Assembly (NCBI GenBank): GCA_028875335.1
Contig: JAPPEF010000153.1
Location: 1 to 7,125, forward strand
DNA from: Gemmatimonadota bacterium
GTDB lineage: Bacteria > Latescibacterota > UBA2968 > UBA8231
DNA: 7,125 nucleotides
Reading direction: 5' to 3'
Positions 1 to 4,804 of the stretch are shown piece after piece (positions within the stretch are counted from its first letter, which is position 1; the number at the start of each line of letters is the position of its first letter). The notes under the pieces were generated by a model. That model searched no databases. It saw nothing but the letters and a program-made list of their open reading frames with translations, and was not told the DNA's origin. Both the position numbers and the translations under genes were made by a program.

Positions 1-19
1 TGACCAATAGCCGCAAACG

Positions 20-48
20 TTTAACATATGTAATGTACCATTTAATAG
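20..48 (+). promoter_or_regulatory. Possible weak promoter in the AT-rich leader before rlmN
   Basis: The first 63 bases are much richer in A and T than the rest of the window. TTTAAC at 20-25 and TAATAG at 43-48 are separated by 17 bp, but each matches only about half of the sigma-70 consensus. TGTAAT at 29-34 is an alternative -10 element with no visible -35. The left edge of the window cuts the region, so the true promoter or an upstream gene may lie outside. The base composition is a stronger hint than the hexamers. Confidence 0.25.
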
Positions 49-50
49 TC

Positions 51-55
51 AAGGA
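51..55 (+). promoter_or_regulatory. Ribosome binding site of rlmN
   Basis: AAGGA lies 8 bases before the GTG at 64. It is the reason for choosing this GTG over the internal ATG at 94, which would remove residues from the start of the N-terminal domain. Confidence 0.6.
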
Positions 56-63
56 TTTTTAAG

Positions 64-1110
64 GTGGTTAGTCAGCTCTACGATCTAAAGGCCATGCTGC
101 CCGTCGAGCTCAATCAGCTCGTCGGAGAACTCGACGAACCGGCGTACCGCACCCGTCAGATTCTCGATTGGCTCTATGCCAAGGGCGTGCGCGATGTACG
201 GGAGATGACCAACATCTCCAAAATTTTGCGGGAAAAGCTCGCCGAGCGGACGCGCATTACTTGCCTGAACTTGGTCAAGCGTCAAGAGTCGGCCACGGGC
301 GAGGCCGTCAAATTCCTCTTTGAGCTGCCCACCGGGCAACGAATCGAATCCGTATTGATCGTCGATGGCACCCGACGCACGGCCTGCTTGTCGTCGCAAG
401 TGGGTTGCCCGCTCGACTGCAAGTTTTGCGCCACCGGGCGGATGGGGATGATAGCCAACCTCGAAGCCGGACAGATCGTCGATCAACTCTTGCAGGTGAA
501 CCACTTCGCCCGCGAGCGAGGCGAGAAGGTGACCAACGTGGTGATGATGGGAATGGGCGAGCCGCTGCTCAACTACTCGGCGGTCACGCGCGCGCTAAAG
601 CTAATGCGCCTAAAAGAGGGCATTGGGTTGGGAGGGCGGAAAGTCACAGTGTCCACCGCGGGCTACATCCCGGGCATCCGCCGGCTCATGGCCGAAGATC
701 TCAACGTGGGGTTGGCCATTTCGCTCAACGCCACGACCGACGAGATGCGCGAACAACTCATGCCGATCAATCGCAAGTACAAGATCGCCGACCTCTTGGC
801 GATTGCGCGCGAGTTTTTCGCCTGTCGCGGCTATGGCGTCACCTTCGAATACGTGCTCATGGCCGGCTTGACCGATGCAGACGCGGATGCGCGGCGGCTG
901 GCCGAACTGACCCGCGACATTCCCTGCAAGATCAACCTCATACCCTATAATGAGACAACAGATCTTCGCTTCCGCCGGCCAACTCGCCAGCGCCTAGAGC
1001 AGTTTTACCAAGTGCTCAAAGGCTGCGGCGTCGAGTTTACCGTGCGCCACAGCCGCGGGCGAGACATCGACGCGGCCTGCGGCCAGCTCTATCATCAGCA
1101 AAAAAAATGA
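64..1110 (+). CDS. rlmN: Dual-specificity RNA methyltransferase RlmN (radical SAM)
   Basis: RlmN makes 2-methyladenosine at A2503 of 23S rRNA and at A37 of some tRNAs, acting in the cytoplasm. The 348 residues match the usual family length. An N-terminal RNA-binding helical domain (about 1-90) precedes the radical SAM barrel. The iron-sulfur cluster motif CxxxCxxC is at C115, C119 and C122. The two catalytic cysteines are present: C108, seven residues before the cluster as in the E. coli enzyme, and C339 in the C-terminal DAACGQL motif, which carries the methyl intermediate. E95 matches the conserved glutamate of IESVL. The SAM-contacting GMGEP is at 163-167. It starts with GTG after an AAGGA site. 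The next gene follows after 10 bp, so the two are probably cotranscribed. The coding end contains a run of eight A (1100-1107) just before the stop. The enzyme looks intact; Cfr is a less likely alternative given the overall RlmN pattern. Confidence 0.96.
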   Translation: MVSQLYDLKAMLPVELNQLVGELDEPAYRTRQILDWLYAKGVRDVREMTNISKILREKLAERTRITCLNLVKRQESATGEAVKFLFELPTGQRIESVLIVDGTRRTACLSSQVGCPLDCKFCATGRMGMIANLEAGQIVDQLLQVNHFARERGEKVTNVVMMGMGEPLLNYSAVTRALKLMRLKEGIGLGGRKVTVSTAGYIPGIRRLMAEDLNVGLAISLNATTDEMREQLMPINRKYKIADLLAIAREFFACRGYGVTFEYVLMAGLTDADADARRLAELTRDIPCKINLIPYNETTDLRFRRPTRQRLEQFYQVLKGCGVEFTVRHSRGRDIDAACGQLYHQQKK

Positions 1111-1120
1111 GCTTGGAATC

Positions 1121-1642
1121 GTGAACTTCAAAGGACATGTCTTGGGAGGAGTTGTCACGGGAACCGGAGTCGCGATAGGCGCGGTTTCCTCCGGCTATGT
1201 CGCCCCCGACGACCTAATGACCCAAGCTGCTGTCGTCGGCACCGCGCTGTTTTTCTCCCTCTTTCCCGACTTGGACACGGCTTCGGTGGCGCAGCGGTGG
1301 TTTTTCCGCGGCGTCTTCTGCATCTTGCTCTATCTGGGCTGGACCGAACACTACGAGCTAGCGACGCTAGTGGGCCTCTTGTGCGTCCTACCGCTTTTGG
1401 ATCACCACCGTGGCTGGACACACTGGAAGATCAGCCCGTTCATCACCGTAGGGGTGCTGGGCACGAGTTACGAATACTGGCGGGCGCGGCAGGCTTTTCT
1501 CGGGGAATTTACCTGGGACAACGTACATACCCTGCTGGAAGGGCACGTAGTTTTCTTTATTGCCTGCATCGTCGGTTGGTACACCCACCTGTTGCTAGAC
1601 GGGTGCTTCAAGGTATTCCCCACCAGCCAAGACCACCACTGA
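1121..1642 (+). CDS. YdjM/DUF457-family membrane-bound metal-dependent hydrolase
   Basis: This is a 173-residue, strongly hydrophobic protein with about five or six membrane segments (near 7-27, 36-48, 62-74, 79-93, 105-117 and 141-160). Polar metal-ligand-type motifs sit between them: H6 near the start, FPDLD (D50, D52), HHRGWTH at 95-101 and THLLLDG (H156, D160). This order of His/Asp motifs is that of the YdjM-like family (DUF457/PF04307), described as LexA-regulated membrane-bound metal-dependent hydrolases. The substrate is unknown. The GTG at 1121 is chosen because it keeps H6. The Shine-Dalgarno is poor (GAG or GGA only), so translation probably depends on coupling to rlmN, whose stop is 10 bp upstream. 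No LexA box is visible in front. The family call is fairly secure, but any enzymatic role is only inferred from the family. Confidence 0.82.
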   Translation: MNFKGHVLGGVVTGTGVAIGAVSSGYVAPDDLMTQAAVVGTALFFSLFPDLDTASVAQRWFFRGVFCILLYLGWTEHYELATLVGLLCVLPLLDHHRGWTHWKISPFITVGVLGTSYEYWRARQAFLGEFTWDNVHTLLEGHVVFFIACIVGWYTHLLLDGCFKVFPTSQDHH

Positions 1643-1653
1643 GGAGGCTCAGT
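1638..1653. terminator. Hairpin spanning two convergent stop codons
   Basis: ACTGAG, GAGG, CTCAGT forms a perfect 6-bp stem with a 4-base loop. It covers the TGA of the YdjM-like gene (1640-1642) and the TGA of the ytfJ-like gene (1649-1651 on the minus strand). It would form in both transcripts. No T tract follows on either strand, so it is not a canonical intrinsic terminator. It may be a bidirectional 3' end structure or chance, since three of the six pairs come simply from two facing TGA codons. Confidence 0.35.
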
Positions 1654-2029
1654 CGCCCTCGCCCTCGGCCTTGGCGTCTTTCTCTTTGTTCTTGCTGACG
1701 AACTTCTTGATCTTGCCAATGGCTTCGGGCACCAGTGCGATGATCTGATTCCAACCGGCCTCCTGATCACCGATGGACGCCACCTGCACCCTGCCGTCGG
1801 CATCGACGATGAGGAAGGCAATGGGTTCGATGTTCGCGCCGCCGCCCGTCCCGCTCTGCCCCTTGCCCTCCTGTCCTCCACCGGCTCCAAAGCCAAACGA
1901 TATTTTCGATACCGGAATAATGGTCAAGTCGCCGGCCTGAAACGGCTGTCCGATGACGGTTTCGGTTTGCACTATGCGGTGCAACTCGCCTAGGACGCGC
2001 TCGACTAGGGATTCTACGGACGATGCCAT
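1649..2029 (-). CDS. ytfJ: YtfJ/GerW-family protein
   Basis: The 126-residue protein fits the YtfJ (GerW) family in length and layout. It has a short helical N-terminus (MASSVESLVERVL...), the segment with VIGQPF and the strand IIPVSKISFGFGAG (38-51), a glycine-rich loop (about 46-64), then IEPIAFLIVDADGRVQ (68-82) and a charged Lys/Glu C-tail. In Bacillus the family is a spore protein needed for normal germination, but homologues occur in many non-sporulating bacteria where the role is unknown. No signal peptide or membrane segment is seen, so it is probably cytoplasmic. A strong Shine-Dalgarno (GAGGAG on the minus strand, 2041-2036) sits 6 bases before the ATG. It follows the DUF2953 gene by 26 bp. 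The same pairing, ytfI (DUF2953) with ytfJ, occurs in B. subtilis, which supports both calls. Nothing else in the window concerns sporulation. Confidence 0.87.
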   Translation of the reverse strand: MASSVESLVERVLGELHRIVQTETVIGQPFQAGDLTIIPVSKISFGFGAGGGQEGKGQSGTGGGANIEPIAFLIVDADGRVQVASIGDQEAGWNQIIALVPEAIGKIKKFVSKNKEKDAKAEGEGD

Positions 2030-2035
2030 GAAAAG

Positions 2036-2041
2036 CTCCTC
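2036..2041 (-). promoter_or_regulatory. Strong ribosome binding site of ytfJ
   Basis: GAGGAG on the minus strand lies 6 bases upstream of the ATG at 2029. It is the best Shine-Dalgarno in the window. The gene before it in the operon has none, so YtfJ is probably made in larger amounts than the DUF2953 protein. Confidence 0.65.
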
Positions 2042-2055
2042 GACTTAGATCAAGC

Positions 2056-2706
2056 TTAGTTTTCAGTGCGGAAGCGCGCGGCCAACAAGCGATATGCCGC
2101 CTGCGAGCCAAAGCGCCCCAAGAGCAAAATTAACAAGCCCAAGTGCAAATGAGCGACCAAGTCCAAGCGGCCAAAGGCCCCTGCGCGCACAAAATCCGGG
2201 CTGACGTTTATTTTTATCTTTCCCTGGTGCGCTGCTGCAACTGCCTGTAAATAGCCGTAGATCCGTCCGGTTTGGGCCGGGTCGGCAAAGCCCAAGCGGC
2301 CCTGGACTTGCAGCCTTTTGAGCCGAATGATGCGCGGCAGGCTCGCCAGTAGCCCAAGGCTGGGCTTGATCAGCTGGCGCACGAGTGCGCGCAGATTCCG
2401 CTCGCGGGCTTTGGGCGCGGCTTCTTGCTCGGCTTTTCGCCGTGTTTTTGGCCTGCGCTTCACACGGGTCCGCAGCGGCAGCGAAGGGTATGGCAGGAAT
2501 CGGCCCAAGAGCACGGGCGCGATGCGCAGGCCCTTGGGTCCCCACCGCAGACCAAGCCCCAGTCCTCCCCAAAAAAAGGACAGCCGCACTCCCCATTCCC
2601 AAGACTCCGGAAGATCCTCGCGCCGGCAGCGCAAGGCAAGGGCCATAGGGGCACACAGCGCGCCGAGGCCGAGCGCACCGAGCGCGGGGAATAGCCAGTC
2701 TAGCAT
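2056..2706 (-). CDS. DUF2953 domain-containing membrane-associated protein (YtfI-like)
   Basis: With the preferred ATG at 2706 the protein has 216 residues and opens with a membrane helix (about 4-25, LDWLFPALGALGLGALCAP). A W/G-rich beta-like stretch follows, then a basic linker rich in Arg and Lys, then the signature GRLGFADPAQTGRIYGYLQA and INVSPDF, and a hydrophobic C-terminal helix. That signature and its position beside ytfJ match DUF2953, whose function is unknown. The frame can be extended to a GTG at 2793 (245 residues). I prefer 2706 because family members begin directly with the membrane helix, the extra 29 residues look non-native, and the ATG is embedded in the stop of a small upstream ORF, suggesting coupling. 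Neither start has a Shine-Dalgarno. The protein probably sits in the inner membrane with YtfJ as a functional partner; that is inference from conserved pairing. Confidence 0.8.
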   Translation of the reverse strand: MLDWLFPALGALGLGALCAPMALALRCRREDLPESWEWGVRLSFFWGGLGLGLRWGPKGLRIAPVLLGRFLPYPSLPLRTRVKRRPKTRRKAEQEAAPKARERNLRALVRQLIKPSLGLLASLPRIIRLKRLQVQGRLGFADPAQTGRIYGYLQAVAAAHQGKIKINVSPDFVRAGAFGRLDLVAHLHLGLLILLLGRFGSQAAYRLLAARFRTEN

Positions 2707-2810
2707 AAAGAGGGGCGCAGCTTTTGCTGCCACGCCGCGTTCGAATCGGTGCGCCCAGTAAACTGCATGACGGCGAACAAGGTGATAATGCACAACAGGG
2801 TGATGGCCAA
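2700..2810 (-). CDS. Candidate small membrane peptide, 36 residues
   Basis: I do not recognise this. From a TTG at 2810 the minus strand is open for 36 codons: a hydrophobic segment (AITLLCIITLFAVMQF, residues 2-17) followed by a polar tail (GRTDSNAAWQQKLRPSLC). Composition and layout look like a real single-span small protein. The other two minus-strand frames here give improbable sequence. The TAG stop (2702-2700) overlaps the ATG of the DUF2953 gene (2706-2704), as in a translationally coupled pair. Against it: the only long start is TTG with no clear Shine-Dalgarno, and the predicted -10 element ends only 10 bases before it, which would make the mRNA almost leaderless. An in-frame ATG at 2768 would leave 22 residues and no membrane segment. 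Conservation of this ORF in front of other DUF2953 genes would decide. Confidence 0.35.
   Translation of the reverse strand: MAITLLCIITLFAVMQFTGRTDSNAAWQQKLRPSLC
2713..2756 (-). promoter_or_regulatory. Competing RNA hairpins just before the DUF2953 start
   Basis: On the minus-strand transcript, GCAGC-AAAA-GCTGC (2730-2717) is a perfect short hairpin ending 10 bases before the ATG at 2706. A second, longer-range pairing, GGGCGCA (2756-2750) with TGCGCCC (2719-2713), shares bases with it, so the two cannot form together. Either would lie in the initiation region of a gene lacking a Shine-Dalgarno. A role in coupling or translation control is inference. The stems are short and the region is GC-rich, so chance is possible. 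Confidence 0.25.
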
Positions 2811-2820
2811 GCCAGTTTAC

Positions 2821-2849
2821 AACCTAGCGGAGTGCGCTGGTTCAGTCAA
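2821..2849 (-). promoter_or_regulatory. Predicted sigma-70-type promoter for the DUF2953-ytfJ operon
   Basis: On the minus strand TTGACT (2849-2844) and TAGGTT (2826-2821) are separated by exactly 17 bp. The -35 matches five of six consensus bases. The -10 keeps only the key T, A and final T. It has the same architecture as the divergent promoter on the other strand, which raises confidence in both. Transcription would begin near 2814, giving a leader of about 105 bases before the ATG at 2706. Confidence 0.45.
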
Positions 2850-2882
2850 GCCTTTCTACGGATGCGGATAGGGGCTCCTGCC

Positions 2883-2911
2883 TTGACAGCATCCTCGTCG
2901 TACGTTAGGCT
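2883..2911 (+). promoter_or_regulatory. Predicted sigma-70-type promoter for the 596-residue protein gene
   Basis: TTGACA (2883-2888) is a perfect -35. After a 17-bp spacer comes TAGGCT (2906-2911), a -10 that keeps the key T, A and final T. The start of transcription would fall near 2918, leaving a leader of about 85 bases before the ATG at 3004. The -10 lies inside the first of two identical GTTAGGCTT copies, so a protein binding that repeat could block the promoter. Confidence 0.5.
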
Positions 2912-2952
2912 TGAATTAGACGTAAGTTACAGTTAGAAAGTAAGTTAGGCTT
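2904..2952 (+). repeat. GTTAGGCTT direct repeat pair and GTTA cluster
   Basis: GTTAGGCTT occurs exactly at 2904-2912 and again at 2944-2952, 40 bp apart. Between them are GTAAGTTA (2922-2929), repeated at 2940-2947, and AGTTAG (2931-2936). GTTA therefore appears four times in 45 bp. The first copy overlaps the predicted -10 and the second lies in the leader. This arrangement would suit an operator with two or more sites, but no known regulator site is recognised. Confidence 0.4.
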
Positions 2953-2990
2953 TTTTGGGCCGAGGGACCAGCACACGGCAATAGCGATGA

Positions 2991-2995
2991 AGAGG
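2991..2995 (+). promoter_or_regulatory. Ribosome binding site of the 596-residue protein gene
   Basis: AGAGG lies 8 bases before the ATG at 3004 and supports that start, even though it gives an unusually long region (about 26 residues) before the hydrophobic core of the signal peptide. Confidence 0.55.
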
Positions 2996-3003
2996 CGAAC
3001 TAA

Positions 3004-4794
3004 ATGGCAACCCGAGGGACAGTAGGAAGGCGCGGCCTTCAGGGCGGAGAGGGCGCGGTCGGCTATGGCAGTTATTGGCGCGGGCTAGGGGTGGTCGTCG
3101 CCCTGTGGGCGGCAGTGGTACCGGCGAGCGCTCGTTCGACGCTCAGTGCGCGTCTGGACCAACCGGCGATTGCTGGGCCAGCGTTGGACCAGCAGTCCAT
3201 TCTCTATCTGCACTACTTTCCCGGCGATGGAGAAGCCATAGTCAGCGCGGAGCTAAGGTGTCTCGGGAACGCGCAGTTGCAGAACGTCCGCTCGGCGCTA
3301 GGCAAGGCGCAGCTAGAAGAGGCGTCAATCGGCATAGACTATGCAGCGCGACCTTTAGCTGGAGAACACATCGATACCCTCTATATCGACCTAGCCGCCG
3401 CGGAGGTGGGAAAAATTGACTGGTCCGCGGCGATCTACTCCTCGCTCGACCCACAGGATACTCCGGCCCATCAGATCGAATTCGACCTAGCAGTTCGCCC
3501 GCCGCCAGCCATTTCGTGGTCCATTGAGCCGCAGCGAGTCTATCAGGGCGAGCGCTTTGACTTGCGCGCGATTGTGCGCTTTGACGATGCATCGGCACCA
3601 CCCTTAGAACAGCTAAACTGGAACTGGCCTCCGGAACTGAACTGGCCGGAGGGCGACACCCCGCAGCACTGGGAGGGCAGCTTGGCCCCCGGGCAGGCCG
3701 ACACGCTCTCTTGGACGGTACGCGTGGCTTCGGACCACCTTGGCCCCCTACCATTGGCGGTCACTGCGCGGGTGTCTGGCCAAAGTCCAGTGGACTTGGC
3801 AACCCGGCACTTGCAGGTGGACCCGCTGCCCGTGATGGCATTGGAGCCTGGGTTTATGATGGCGTTGGGAGCTAGGTTTATGGAGGTGGGCAAGCGCGGG
3901 CCAATCACCTGTATATGGCGCAATGAGAGTGCCGACCCCATCGGCCTGGCGGCCCTGCGCCTGCAAGTTGCGCCGACATTCTCAGATGTTTCCCTAATAG
4001 AAGGGCCGCCGGGCGCAGCACTCGTACAAAGCGACGAGGAAGCCGCACCGAGCCTGCTGGTGAGCGGTTTGGATAGCTTGGGCGCGGGCGCGGCGATCCG
4101 GGTGACGCTCGAAGCCGTGCCTCAGCGCCCGGGCCCTTTTTCTTGGCAGAGTGCCTGTAAGCCCGTGGGTCGGGAGCACTTCATTCCCCTGCGCGGCGCG
4201 AACACGGTCCGCGTGGTGTGGGAAGAAATGGGCCAGGCCCAAGGCGGCAAAAAGCAAACTCCCACGGACTTGCAGTTGATCAATCAAGCCTTTGTTCTCG
4301 CCCTAGACCACCAAATGGATGCCCTGCCTCTACCCTCGGGTGCGCGGCTTTTCCTCCAGGCCGAAGACCACAAGAACGAGGCTAATTGGGTCGTTGAGGA
4401 CGCCCTGATCGAGACCTTGCAGGAGCGGGGCTATCAGGTACTCGTGCGCCAGCCAGAAGACTCGCCAGCCGACGTGGTGTACTACCGGTTAGTCAGGGCA
4501 CGAGTGGTGTATTCGCCGACCGACCGCCGGCTACTCCCTTGGAGCAACGAACAACGGCGCGACGCATATGGCGATCTCTTTCTGAGAATAGAAACGACTG
4601 CCGACCGCATCGTGCGCTGGGACCGCCGCGTCCAAGCCTATAGCGCGGACTTGGTGCCCAAGGGGTTACACGAGGTCTTAGGTGGGGGCGACATGGTCGA
4701 ACAAACGGTGATCAAACCAGAAAACAAGGCCATCGTGCGCGGCCTATCGGGTGGCATTCTCGGCGGGCTGTTCTACATCTTCTTCGTTTTGTGA
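3004..4794 (+). CDS. Exported protein of unknown function with Ig-like regions and a C-terminal membrane anchor
   Basis: I do not recognise this 596-residue protein. A long arginine-containing N-terminus leads to a hydrophobic core (27-40) and a signal peptidase-like site ASA|R at 41-44, so it is probably secreted across the inner membrane. Residues about 45-410 alternate beta-type hydrophobic strands with Pro, Trp and Gly turns and look like three Ig-like or CARDB-like domains (roughly 45-167, 168-273 and 275-406). Three cysteines remain after cleavage (C86, C303, C385). From about 420 the character changes to mixed alpha/beta (helical INQAFVLALDHQMDAL and EDALIETLQERGYQVLV, then strand-rich segments). 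It ends with a glycine-rich hydrophobic helix (580-596, GLSGGILGGLFYIFFVL) that could anchor it or insert in a complex. It has its own promoter and Shine-Dalgarno and is probably transcribed alone. A surface or periplasmic assembly role is only a guess. No catalytic motif is visible. Confidence 0.85.
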   Translation: MATRGTVGRRGLQGGEGAVGYGSYWRGLGVVVALWAAVVPASARSTLSARLDQPAIAGPALDQQSILYLHYFPGDGEAIVSAELRCLGNAQLQNVRSALGKAQLEEASIGIDYAARPLAGEHIDTLYIDLAAAEVGKIDWSAAIYSSLDPQDTPAHQIEFDLAVRPPPAISWSIEPQRVYQGERFDLRAIVRFDDASAPPLEQLNWNWPPELNWPEGDTPQHWEGSLAPGQADTLSWTVRVASDHLGPLPLAVTARVSGQSPVDLATRHLQVDPLPVMALEPGFMMALGARFMEVGKRGPITCIWRNESADPIGLAALRLQVAPTFSDVSLIEGPPGAALVQSDEEAAPSLLVSGLDSLGAGAAIRVTLEAVPQRPGPFSWQSACKPVGREHFIPLRGANTVRVVWEEMGQAQGGKKQTPTDLQLINQAFVLALDHQMDALPLPSGARLFLQAEDHKNEANWVVEDALIETLQERGYQVLVRQPEDSPADVVYYRLVRARVVYSPTDRRLLPWSNEQRRDAYGDLFLRIETTADRIVRWDRRVQAYSADLVPKGLHEVLGGGDMVEQTVIKPENKAIVRGLSGGILGGLFYIFFVL

Positions 4795-4804
4795 TCTTCA
4801 AAAC
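4786..4804. terminator. Short inverted repeat at the second convergent junction
   Basis: GTTTTG (4786-4791) and CAAAAC (4799-4804) form a 6-bp stem around a 7-base loop. The loop and stem include the TGA of the 596-residue protein gene (4792-4794) and the stop of the PBP1A gene (4800-4798). Only 3 bp separate the two genes. The stem is AT-rich and weak and no T tract follows, so a terminator role is doubtful. Confidence 0.25.

Noticed and set aside
405..950. Long plus-strand ORF inside rlmN in another frame
   Set aside because: It is an Arg/His/Ala-rich shadow typical of an alternate frame in GC-rich coding sequence. The rlmN frame carries all family motifs.
1468..1896. Minus-strand ORF of 142 codons across the convergent junction
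   Set aside because: It overlaps both real genes, has low-complexity Arg/Ser/Pro composition and no motif.
2731..2760. TTCGAAT with flanking bases resembling a tRNA T-arm
   Set aside because: The putative 5-bp stem has two mismatches, no matching acceptor, D or anticodon arms can be found, and no CCA follows.
2056..2793. Longer 245-residue form of the DUF2953 protein from a GTG at 2793
   Set aside because: The added 29 residues are His/Arg-rich and precede the membrane helix with which the family usually starts. A more plausible small ORF uses another frame there. It cannot be excluded from sequence alone.
2724..2936. Plus-strand ORF of 70 codons before the exported-protein gene
   Set aside because: It lies antisense to the small membrane ORF and DUF2953 start and runs through the divergent promoters. 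Its composition is protein-unlike and it has no supporting ribosome binding site.
2945..2962. T6 run in GGCTTTTTTGGGCC as an intrinsic terminator
   Set aside because: No GC-rich hairpin precedes the T run on the plus strand, and the position is in the leader of a gene.
3242..3754. Minus-strand ORF of 170 codons inside the exported-protein gene
   Set aside because: It has Arg/Pro/Ser-rich shadow composition and no ribosome binding site. The plus strand has a signal peptide and a coherent protein.
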